Shown: positions 1 to 5,695 of the stretch, one piece after another
How positions within the stretch are numbered: position 1 is the first letter of the stretch
Layout of the letters: every line of letters starts with the position of its first letter
Assembly: GCA_030727685.1 (NCBI GenBank)
Contig: JANRBC010000173.1
Location: 928-10,977, forward strand
DNA: 10,050 nucleotides
DNA from: Ilumatobacteraceae bacterium
GTDB lineage: Bacteria > Actinomycetota > Acidimicrobiia > Acidimicrobiales > Ilumatobacteraceae
Reading direction: 5' to 3'
The notes under the pieces: model-generated
Seen by the model: only the letters and a program-made list of their open reading frames with translations
What the model was told of the DNA's origin: nothing
Database searches by the model: none
Program-made: the position numbers and the translations under genes

Positions 1-397
1 TAAAAAACCCATATAGCTTTCTAAAACACAAAAAACCATTAGCAATCCCACGCTGATACAACATTTCAAGTTGATCAAGTTCGGCTTGTAATGTTGCGAC
101 GACTACCTTTCCGCAAATTTCATGAGCAATATTGTTTTCGCGACAAAACTGCAAAAGTTTGGCATATCCATCTAAACAATTTTTTGCCTTCAATGAACCT
201 GGCTTGTAATACAAACCTGAGTGAATGACGCCGCTGTTGTGGCGTGTTTGGTGGGCGCCGACTTGAGACTCTTTTTCGAGCACTACTAATTTTGTTTTTG
301 GATTCTTCTTGAGCACCGCGTACGCCGTCGCTAAGCCAACAATTCCGCCACCTACAACAACAACATCAGCCTTGTAATCGGATGCTTGAGATGTCAT
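1..397 (-). CDS. lhgO: L-2-hydroxyglutarate oxidase-like FAD-dependent oxidoreductase (N-terminal part)
   Basis: The N-terminal 132 residues of an FAD-dependent oxidoreductase of the DAO superfamily are present; the gene continues past the left edge. I translated it by hand from an ATG at 397. Residues 11-30 form the Rossmann dinucleotide-binding strand with the GGGIVG motif (16-21), followed by VVLEKE at the end of the second strand. Residues 49-67 contain the HQTxxNSGVIHSGxYYxPGS block, which is characteristic of the L-2-hydroxyglutarate oxidase/dehydrogenase (LhgO/YgaF) family; here it reads HQTRHNSG. Known members oxidise L-2-hydroxyglutarate to 2-oxoglutarate at the membrane. The ATG overlaps the stop of the upstream ABC exporter by 4 nt (ATGA), which suggests translational coupling. 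The substrate is inferred from family only, and the link to glycan genes leaves room for another hydroxyacid or sugar-acid substrate. The family call is fairly sure, the exact function less so. Confidence 0.8.
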   Translation of the reverse strand, partial: MTSQASDYKADVVVVGGGIVGLATAYAVLKKNPKTKLVVLEKESQVGAHQTRHNSGVIHSGLYYKPGSLKAKNCLDGYAKLLQFCRENNIAHEICGKVVVATLQAELDQLEMLYQRGIANGFLCFRKLYGFF

Positions 398-2172
398 TCT
401 TTTTTTGTTGAGCGTTGAACGACCTCGGCGAAGGTGCCTTCTTCGGTGATTCGTGAATCTTCAATTCTGTAAAGACGGTCGCAATATTCAACCGTGCTCA
501 ATCGATGAGCGACGATAATTACGGTCTTTGAACCTTGCAAAGCCTGAACTGCCTGCATCACTCCGTGCTCGGTCGGGGTGTCAAGCGAACTTGTGGCCTC
601 ATCGAGCACCAAAACACTTGGCTTGTGATACAGCGCTCGCGCAATACCGATTCGCTGTCTTTGGCCGCCTGATAATCGAACACCTCGCTCACCCACAACG
701 GTTTCGAGACCGTCGGGCAAAGTCGAAACAAATTCTTGAAGTTGCGCCAAGTGAATCGCTTCGCGAACTAGGTCATCGTCGATATTTTCGTCGTTTAATC
801 CAAAAGCAACGTTGCGTCGCAAAGTGTCGTCAGTCAAATAAATGGCTTGCGGCACATAACCAATTTGATTTTGCCAATTTCTAAGATTCTGATGAACATC
901 GCTTCCGTCAACACTTACAACACCCGATGTCGGTGCGAACAAACCGAGAATCACATCAACAAGCGTGCTCTTGCCGGCGCCACTCGGCCCCACAAAGCCA
1001 ACAGCCTCACCACGCTTCACAACAAGAGAGACATCCTGCAGTGACGGAGTTGCCGCTGTTGGATATTTGAAACTCACATCTTTCAACTCAAGTTGTTTGG
1101 CAAACGGCTCTACTCGTTGCGCACTATTTACTTCTGGAGAGTCAAGTAAAAAGTCTCGATAAACAGAGGCAATAATCGATCGATTAAAGATCAACGTCTG
1201 TGTTGCCATTAAGAGTCGGTTGATCGATGGCATAACGCGAAATGCAGCAGCGGCAAAGAGTCCGAGAATTGGCACAATGTCAGAAAGTGGACGGTCACGC
1301 ACGACCATACTGACGACCAGCAGACAAAGACCGACGATTGTGATGATCTCCATAAACGACCTCGGGAGAGTCAAAATCACATTATAAATTCGGTTAATCC
1401 GGATACTTTCGCCCAGATGTTTCTCGTGCTGCGATAGAAATTCATTTTCGCGTCCCAAAATCTTCACATCTTTTGCACCACCAAAACCTTCTTGCAAGTG
1501 CTGAAGTATTTTTGTTTCGTGATAGTCAACTCGATAACCCCAGTTATCGATTCGACGACGGGTTAAACGCTGAAACAAAAGAGTTGAAACGCCAAAAACG
1601 AGTAAAACCGCCAGGGTGCCGATTGGCTCAACATAAATCAACAAACTGAACATCGCAATCGCGACTAAACCATCGGTCAATAAAACTAAAAACGGATCAA
1701 CTCCGCAAGTCACAACCGAAGTTGCATTTTTTGCATTGCGCATAAGAGTTGACGAATTGCGCTGCAAGTGAAACATATACGGCTGTCGAAGATAAATAGA
1801 GAAAAGACTCTGCGAGAGACGACCTGAAACAGAGGCAGAAAATCCTTTTTGAATCCAAAGACTCCAAAATAGGAACAAACTTCGAACGATGTAAATAAAG
1901 ACCATTGCCACCATCACGGCAGAAATCAATTCTTCGCGGCTGAGCGAGCCAAACAGGTCAACTATCCATGGATATTTTTCTTGATAATTGTCTTGTGTCA
2001 AGATGCCAATTATCGGTACGACTATGCCAAGGCTGACCGTCTCGAGAAACATACCGATGATCACCATGAAAACGATTCTGATGAAGGCAATACGATCTGA
2101 TCTGGTGAACAGTCTCCAGACAATTTTTACAGTTTCGATCATCGAAACTTTCTCTTCTGAAGCGTCAGACAT
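394..2172 (-). CDS. ABC exporter, fused permease and ATPase, PglK/MsbA-like (probable lipid-linked glycan flippase)
   Basis: This is a 592-residue half-transporter with the usual MsbA/PglK layout. The membrane domain covers about residues 25-330, with hydrophobic segments near 28-60, 83-105, 160-200 and 270-310. The ATPase domain follows, with Walker A GPSGAGKST (395-403), Q-loop Gln442, ABC signature LSGGQ (500-504), Walker B VLVLDE (520-525) and H-loop His556, all intact. The first helix ends in a stretch like ETVSLGIVVPIIGIL, which resembles PglK/WlaB-type flippases that move undecaprenyl-diphosphate-linked oligosaccharides across the inner membrane. It would act as a homodimer. The three glycosyltransferases in the window support a glycan role, but a lipid or drug exporter of the same superfamily cannot be excluded. 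The start at 2172 is preceded by TAGAAT with no clear Shine-Dalgarno. It lies 36 nt downstream of tRNA-Met and overlaps the next gene by 4 nt. Confidence 0.88.
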   Translation of the reverse strand: MSDASEEKVSMIETVKIVWRLFTRSDRIAFIRIVFMVIIGMFLETVSLGIVVPIIGILTQDNYQEKYPWIVDLFGSLSREELISAVMVAMVFIYIVRSLFLFWSLWIQKGFSASVSGRLSQSLFSIYLRQPYMFHLQRNSSTLMRNAKNATSVVTCGVDPFLVLLTDGLVAIAMFSLLIYVEPIGTLAVLLVFGVSTLLFQRLTRRRIDNWGYRVDYHETKILQHLQEGFGGAKDVKILGRENEFLSQHEKHLGESIRINRIYNVILTLPRSFMEIITIVGLCLLVVSMVVRDRPLSDIVPILGLFAAAAFRVMPSINRLLMATQTLIFNRSIIASVYRDFLLDSPEVNSAQRVEPFAKQLELKDVSFKYPTAATPSLQDVSLVVKRGEAVGFVGPSGAGKSTLVDVILGLFAPTSGVVSVDGSDVHQNLRNWQNQIGYVPQAIYLTDDTLRRNVAFGLNDENIDDDLVREAIHLAQLQEFVSTLPDGLETVVGERGVRLSGGQRQRIGIARALYHKPSVLVLDEATSSLDTPTEHGVMQAVQALQGSKTVIIVAHRLSTVEYCDRLYRIEDSRITEEGTFAEVVQRSTKKE

Positions 2173-2182
2173 CTAATTTTTA

Positions 2183-2188
2183 ATTCTA
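2183..2188 (-). promoter_or_regulatory. Candidate -10 element for the ABC exporter unit
   Basis: On the minus strand the sequence reads TAGAAT, one mismatch from TATAAT, 10 nt before the ATG. Transcription from it would give a leader of only 3-4 nt. No good -35 hexamer is visible at the right distance, where the 3' end of tRNA-Met lies. Read-through from the tRNA transcript is the alternative. Confidence 0.4.
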
Positions 2189-2208
2189 CTTTGCACGATG
2201 GATTCGCA

Positions 2209-2285
2209 TGGTAGCGACGATCGGAATCGAACCGATGACCTTCCGATTATGAGCCGGATGCTCTAACCAACTGAGCTACGTCGCC
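2209..2285 (-). tRNA. tRNA-Met (anticodon CAT)
   Basis: A complete cloverleaf folds on the minus strand. The acceptor is GGCGACG/CGTCGCT with one G-T pair at the end, the D-stem is GCTC/GAGC, the anticodon stem TCCGG/TCGGA encloses loop CTCATAA (anticodon CAT), and the T-arm is ATCGG-TTCGATT-CCGAT. The discriminator is A and CCA is encoded in the DNA (77 nt with CCA). It is an elongator type by its GGC start and fully paired acceptor. A CAT anticodon could also be tRNA-Ile2 with lysidine modification, but the sequence and the adjacent tRNA-Thr favour Met. It is 11 nt downstream of tRNA-Thr and is probably cotranscribed with it. Confidence 0.95.
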
Positions 2286-2296
2286 TTGTATTACTG

Positions 2297-2369
2297 AGCC
2301 CTCTGTGGGAATCGAACCCACCACCTCTTCCTTACCATGGAAGTGCTCTACCGAATGAGCTAAGAGGGC
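2297..2369 (-). tRNA. tRNA-Thr (anticodon GGT)
   Basis: A full 73-nt cloverleaf is present. The acceptor is GCCCTCT/AGAGGGC, the D-stem GCTC/GAGC, the anticodon stem CTTCC/GGAAG encloses loop ATGGTAA (anticodon GGT), and the T-arm is GTGGG-TTCGATT-CCCAC. The discriminator is T. The next bases are CAG, so CCA is not encoded and must be added by the CCA-adding enzyme. It is first in a two-tRNA transcript, ahead of tRNA-Met. Confidence 0.96.
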
Positions 2370-2408
2370 GAACAACTGCTCGGATTCACCCTCACAGATT
2401 TCGCTTTC

Positions 2409-2414
2409 AATATA
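2409..2414 (-). promoter_or_regulatory. Candidate -10 element of the tRNA-Thr/tRNA-Met promoter
   Basis: Reading the minus strand, TATATT lies 39 nt upstream of tRNA-Thr and would start transcription near 2402, leaving a 5' leader of about 30 nt for RNase P to remove. No convincing -35 is seen. The stretch 2370-2453 must also hold the promoter of the divergent acetyltransferase gene. Confidence 0.4.
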
Positions 2415-2440
2415 GCGGGAACTGATAAGCCCCCGAAAGA

Positions 2441-2446
2441 TAGGGT
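2441..2446 (+). promoter_or_regulatory. Candidate -10 element of the acetyltransferase gene (leaderless type)
   Basis: TAGGGT fits TANNNT and is followed by exactly 7 nt before the ATG at 2454, so the transcript would begin at or very near the start codon. There is no Shine-Dalgarno. This spacing favours ATG 2454 as the start over the in-frame TTG at 2451. Confidence 0.45.
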
Positions 2447-2453
2447 TTTATTG

Positions 2454-2951
2454 ATGTCAAACTTGTTGATACGCGAAGCAACCAGCGATGATGCTGAGGC
2501 AGTTCGTTCGATTTACAACCATGAAGTCGAAAATGAAACTTCAACAATGGACCTTGTGCCGCGAACTCTTGAAATGCAACGCGAATGGATCGCTGCTCGA
2601 AGCGGAGCATTCTGTGCGATCGTTGCCGTTGACGGAACTGGAGAAGTTCTTGGCTTTGGTGCGCTTAGTGAATACAAAGATCGAAGTGGGTATCGATCAA
2701 CAGTTGAAAACTCTGTCTATGTTCGTCGAGATGTCGCCAGACGCGGCATCGGCAAGCAGTTGCTTTCGCACTTGATTGAAACAGCAACTATTTCTGGGTT
2801 TCACTCAGTAATCGCACGCATTGAAGCACAGAGCACATCATCGCGCAGCTTGCATGAATCTTGCGGTTTTGAGCTTGTCGGTGTAGAAAAACAAGTTGCA
2901 CGAAAATTTGGCAAGTGGCTTGATGTCGCCGTTATGCAGAGGCTTCTTTAA
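2454..2951 (+). CDS. GNAT N-acetyltransferase, phosphinothricin acetyltransferase (PAT/Bar)-like
   Basis: This 165-residue protein covers a single GNAT domain. It opens with the LLIREATSDDAEAVRSIYNHEV strand-helix, which is typical of the PAT/Bar group. The acetyl-CoA pyrophosphate-binding loop is RRDVARRGIGKQLL (residues 91-104). After it come a segment ending in SLHESCGFE (132-140) and a C-terminal block with RKFGKWLDVAVMQ (150-162), both strongly PAT-like. Members transfer acetyl from acetyl-CoA to a primary amine; real substrates of chromosomal homologues include methionine sulfone or sulfoximine and phosphinothricin-like amino acids, and many are untested. Its 3' end is 2 nt from the 3' end of the convergent glycosyltransferase gene. 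Acetylation of an amino sugar in the neighbouring glycan pathway is possible, but PAT-like enzymes usually act on small amino acids. Confidence 0.87.
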   Translation: MSNLLIREATSDDAEAVRSIYNHEVENETSTMDLVPRTLEMQREWIAARSGAFCAIVAVDGTGEVLGFGALSEYKDRSGYRSTVENSVYVRRDVARRGIGKQLLSHLIETATISGFHSVIARIEAQSTSSRSLHESCGFELVGVEKQVARKFGKWLDVAVMQRLL

Positions 2952-2953
2952 AC

Positions 2954-4147
2954 CTAAGCCAAGAATTCTTCACCGTACATGTCTAAGTACAAAGGTGAAA
3001 GACTCGAGTTAAACGGTGCAAGTTTTGCAATCGAGTTCTTTGAAAGAAGTGCATGAAACTTCTCTCGGTAAAGATTCTGTATCTGTTCGTGATCTGATTT
3101 CGGAGTGCTCAGAGATTTATAGAAGTCAAGGCAATAGTCGCGAATATGTTCTGGCGAACTCTGTTCTACTGTTATTCCGGCTTGCTCGAACGCCGTTGAT
3201 CCCAAGAATCTTCCTGCACCCGACTCGAACACTTCCGACAATGACATTGCCCGCCCAAATTTTTGACTGATCAATCGCGCAGGCACCCAAGTAACCAAGC
3301 GCGTACCAGCGAAGCAAAGCGAGTATTGAGCAATATCAACATACAGAACTGGCACTCGGCCAACTAGTGCGACTGCGTCCGGCCCAGACATTGTCGAGAC
3401 GACACACTTTGCATGTGCAGGTAAGTAAACATCTAATAACTCGCTTTTATCTTTGCTATTTGCGTAGTCAATTATCTTTGTGCCGGCGGTTTGAAATGTT
3501 CCTGCAGCACCAAGTTTGATGACAGCAACACCCAGGTCGGCCAGAGCTTCTGCAGCCAAAAGAAAGTCTTCGAACGACCGACTTCGCAATGTGCCACTCG
3601 ATGAAGCACCGGTAGTCGGTGGCGCCCAAGCGGCTTCACGCACGATGAGACATATATATGGTTCGCCTTGCTCGATTCCGACATGACGCAGATAGTCCTC
3701 GCCGGTCTGGGTTTCAGAAGCGGTGAATTTGAGATGAGACTTGCAAAGATCAAGAACGTGGTCGTTCTCATGCAATTTGTCAAACTGCAAGACCTTCATC
3801 TCGAAATTTGGCAACCACTTGCTAGCCCGGTGTATCGCATCAACAATTGCCGATGGCAGCACAAACAACTCACGTCGCCATATTTTGACGAGAGCTTTGT
3901 TCACTTGGTCTTTAGATTTACCGAGGGACCAAATCAAAATGCGCTTTGGATCGCCAACTGATCTTGACCCCTGGCTCGCAAAGTTGCTCAGAACTTTTTC
4001 AGGCTCGAGAGCCAAGTGCCCAAACAAAGTGACATTTGGAAGCACAAACTCGACTATCACGAATTTTTTCAGCAGATAAAAAACCAAAACAACCGGCAGG
4101 GCCAAGAGCCGCAAACCAATCTGAACAAAGGTTCTTAGTACCTTCAT
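2954..4147 (-). CDS. Putative glycosyltransferase, TIGR04372 family, N-terminally membrane anchored
   Basis: This is a 397-residue protein with a hydrophobic N-terminal segment (about residues 8-35) that probably anchors it to the membrane. It is followed by a GHLA block (43-46) and a C-terminal catalytic-like half. The half contains PYICLIVRE (163-171), a helix before LGVAVIKLG (205-213), IIDYA (225-229) and a loop with STMSGPDA (251-258) next to VPVLYVD, then a segment with FGRAMSLSEVFESG and a late acidic helix (SPEHIRDY). This succession matches the TIGR04372 putative glycosyltransferase family of surface-polysaccharide loci as I recall it; no domain search was run. Donor and acceptor are unknown. 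It is the last gene of the minus-strand operon, 8 nt after the preceding gene. Its tail is convergent with the acetyltransferase gene, with only 2 nt between, so no room exists for a separate terminator. Confidence 0.72.
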   Translation of the reverse strand: MKVLRTFVQIGLRLLALPVVLVFYLLKKFVIVEFVLPNVTLFGHLALEPEKVLSNFASQGSRSVGDPKRILIWSLGKSKDQVNKALVKIWRRELFVLPSAIVDAIHRASKWLPNFEMKVLQFDKLHENDHVLDLCKSHLKFTASETQTGEDYLRHVGIEQGEPYICLIVREAAWAPPTTGASSSGTLRSRSFEDFLLAAEALADLGVAVIKLGAAGTFQTAGTKIIDYANSKDKSELLDVYLPAHAKCVVSTMSGPDAVALVGRVPVLYVDIAQYSLCFAGTRLVTWVPARLISQKFGRAMSLSEVFESGAGRFLGSTAFEQAGITVEQSSPEHIRDYCLDFYKSLSTPKSDHEQIQNLYREKFHALLSKNSIAKLAPFNSSLSPLYLDMYGEEFLA

Positions 4148-4155
4148 TTCAATAA

Positions 4156-5070
4156 TTAATCTTTTTGAATCAATAAGGCAAGTCGGTCAAAGCCAAACTC
4201 GGCGACAGCCGACTGCGCATTTTTTCTAACACTCTCTATCTGTGCGGCGTCAGGAAAGTTTTCGAGCTTGTTGATATCAAAAATGTTGTGACCATGATTC
4301 ATCCAACTCGGACTCAGTGAATCTAAATTACTGATCACAGCGCAACCATGAGCCATGGCGCTCATGACAGTTGTGTTGTTTTCACGCACGCCGTTTGGAA
4401 AAAACGCCACGAGCGCAGTTGTCTCTTGTAAACGGCGCGAGACTTCTTGGTCGGCGAGAAATCCCAGGAAGACAACATTTCCACCGAACGCCTGCGAAAT
4501 CTCGTCGGCGACAATAAAGAAATTTGCATCAAAACTTGTGCCTTCATGAAGCGCCGATGAGACTTCTAGTTGAAACGATTTGTTTGAAGTGGCAAGTATC
4601 TTCGCAAGTTTCTGATATCCGGTAGCGCTGATCTTGTGAGCCATACCGAAAGTCAACAAACTGATCTCAGATTGCTTTGATACAGCCGAAATCGGAGCGC
4701 CTGGTGCAAATAAATTTACGACGTCGGATCGCCTTGATTTTATTTCTTGACCGATCTCAGCACTTGCAGCAAAAACTTTTTGCGCGCGTTTTAAAAGCTG
4801 GTTTTCAAGATCTGATCCGTCAGAGGCATGCAAAAAAATATCGAATGCCAGGTTTGAATTGCTCAAGATTTTTTCAAGATGTGACTTGCCGGCATCATCA
4901 ATTTCTTGCAGTTTGATTGAAAGCAAGACTTTGCCAGACTCATATGATGACGCCGCTGCCAACGACAAAACTTTGCTGTTCAGAGCACCGGCCAGCGAAA
5001 CATTGAACCTAGCCACTCCGCATGTGTATGGATTCGTATGAAATGAAGCCACACAGTCGTACGTCTTCAT
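4156..5070 (-). CDS. Putative GT-B fold glycosyltransferase (group 1-like)
   Basis: This 304-residue protein is short for a two-domain GT-B enzyme, which usually has 350-400 residues. The N-terminus (MKTYDCVASFHTNPYTCGVA) has the glycine-bearing first loop typical of donor or acceptor sites (CGVARFN, 17-23). The second half resembles the nucleotide-sugar domain of GT4 enzymes: ISLLTFGMAHKIS (136-148), VVFLGFLADQEVSRRL (199-214) and NNTTVMSAMAHGCAVISN (231-248). In that last block the second glutamate of the classical EX7E motif is replaced by serine (S237, before AMA), while E230 remains. The N-terminal domain looks compressed to about 130 residues. It lies 5 nt after the nucleotidyltransferase gene and 8 nt before the TIGR04372-type gene, which indicates one transcript. 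The function is inferred from fold and context; the sugar is unknown. Confidence 0.68.
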   Translation of the reverse strand: MKTYDCVASFHTNPYTCGVARFNVSLAGALNSKVLSLAAASSYESGKVLLSIKLQEIDDAGKSHLEKILSNSNLAFDIFLHASDGSDLENQLLKRAQKVFAASAEIGQEIKSRRSDVVNLFAPGAPISAVSKQSEISLLTFGMAHKISATGYQKLAKILATSNKSFQLEVSSALHEGTSFDANFFIVADEISQAFGGNVVFLGFLADQEVSRRLQETTALVAFFPNGVRENNTTVMSAMAHGCAVISNLDSLSPSWMNHGHNIFDINKLENFPDAAQIESVRKNAQSAVAEFGFDRLALLIQKD

Positions 5071-5075
5071 AGCGA

Positions 5076-5522
5076 TTATTTACCTGACTCGCTTGAAAAC
5101 TTCTTCAAGATTTCAGAAGACGAATTAAACACCGTCTCTAAATAAACGACCTGAATGCTGTGCGTCTTGCAGATTTCGAGTTCTTCTTTCGGCACTCCGC
5201 CGCGCGCCTTCCAATCACTGCCTTTGGCGTAAACAAGTGGTCGCAGTTCAGCAAGTACCGATGCAGTTGAGCCAGCCGAAATATGCACAAAGTCAACAAA
5301 TTTGATCGCGTCAATCACTACCGCTCGCTGCGGGGCACCCAATAAAACTGTGTGCTTTGATTTTGTCCATTCGTCTGATGCGATATTGCACAAAACAGGG
5401 TTGCCGAGTTTTTTTGCCTCTGAAAAATATGCGATATGGCCGTCATGCAGTGGATCAAAACTGCCATCGACCATAGTCACGCGCCCAACATAATTTTGCA
5501 ACTCGTTGGTCGAGATGATCAT
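5076..5522 (-). CDS. Cytidylyltransferase-like nucleotidyltransferase (RfaE2/TagD-like)
   Basis: This is a 148-residue single-domain protein of the HxGH nucleotidyltransferase superfamily. Residues 15-34 carry VTMVDGSFDPLHDGHIAYF, with the nucleotide-binding motif GSFDPLHDGH (20-29). After it come a strand with the SDEWTKSK loop (49-56), an RAVVIDAIKFVDFV helix-strand (66-79) and the AKGSDW block (99-104), as in heptose-phosphate adenylyltransferases (HldE/RfaE2) and related enzymes. The C-terminal motif, YSSTxIIxR-like in relatives, is here NSSSEILKKF (133-142) without the usual arginine. Such enzymes join a phosphorylated sugar or alcohol to CTP or ATP and release diphosphate. No kinase domain is attached or next to it. 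As first gene of the operon it may make the activated donor or substituent used by the two downstream transferases. The exact substrate cannot be read from the sequence. The start codon is preceded by TAAGAT 6 nt upstream. Confidence 0.82.
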   Translation of the reverse strand: MIISTNELQNYVGRVTMVDGSFDPLHDGHIAYFSEAKKLGNPVLCNIASDEWTKSKHTVLLGAPQRAVVIDAIKFVDFVHISAGSTASVLAELRPLVYAKGSDWKARGGVPKEELEICKTHSIQVVYLETVFNSSSEILKKFSSESGK

Positions 5523-5528
5523 TTAAAA

Positions 5529-5534
5529 ATCTTA
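5529..5534 (-). promoter_or_regulatory. Candidate -10 element of the three-gene glycan operon (leaderless type)
   Basis: The minus strand reads TAAGAT, then TTTTAA, then the ATG at 5522. The 6-nt spacing implies a transcript that begins at the start codon. No Shine-Dalgarno is visible. The site lies about 30 nt past the 3' end of tRNA-Tyr, so the operon can be transcribed on its own rather than only by read-through. Confidence 0.5.
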
Positions 5535-5564
5535 CGCCCTATCTCGCTAAGACCGAAGTGATTG

Positions 5565-5647
5565 TGGGCCGGGAAGGATTCGAACCTTCGTAGACATAAG
5601 CCGGCAGATTTACAGTCTGCTCCCTTTGGCCGCTTGGGTACCGACCC
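5565..5647 (-). tRNA. tRNA-Tyr (anticodon GTA)
   Basis: This is a class II tRNA of 83 nt. The acceptor is GGGTCGG/CCGGCCC with a T-G pair, the anticodon stem GCAGA/TCTGC encloses loop CTGTAAA (anticodon GTA), a long variable arm follows (CGGCTTATGTCTACG region), and the T-arm is GAAGG-TTCGAAT-CCTTC. The discriminator is A, followed by CAA, so CCA is not encoded. It is divergent from yajQ, with only 48 nt between the tRNA 5' end and the yajQ start. tRNA-Tyr genes are known integration sites for mobile elements in actinobacteria (SLP1 in Streptomyces), but no attachment-site duplicate of its 3' end was found in this window by eye. Confidence 0.96.
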
Positions 5648-5683
5648 CACATCATCTGACGCCGACACGCTATCTCTTTTAGG

Positions 5684-5689
5684 TATCGT
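5684..5689 (+). promoter_or_regulatory. Candidate -10 element of yajQ (leaderless type)
   Basis: TATCGT fits TANNNT and is 6 nt before the ATG at 5696. The intervening TTCCCC is pyrimidine-rich and cannot serve as a Shine-Dalgarno, so a leaderless mRNA is the simplest reading. The promoter of tRNA-Tyr must share the same 48-nt gap on the other strand. Confidence 0.5.
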
Positions 5690-5695
5690 TTCCCC

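Noticed and set aside
2941..2960. GGCTT...AAGCC inverted repeat near the acetyltransferase stop
   Set aside because: A 5-bp stem with a 10-nt loop and no following T-tract is weak and could be chance.
2961..2970. Perfect 10-nt palindrome AAGAATTCTT at the convergent gene ends
   Set aside because: It is within the last codons of the glycosyltransferase gene, has no loop or T-run, and is too short to be a credible terminator.
5565..5590. Search for a direct repeat of the tRNA-Tyr 3' end as an attachment site
   Set aside because: No matching copy was found by eye near 2100-2460 or elsewhere. The similar T-loop sequences in tRNA-Met and tRNA-Thr are just shared tRNA structure.
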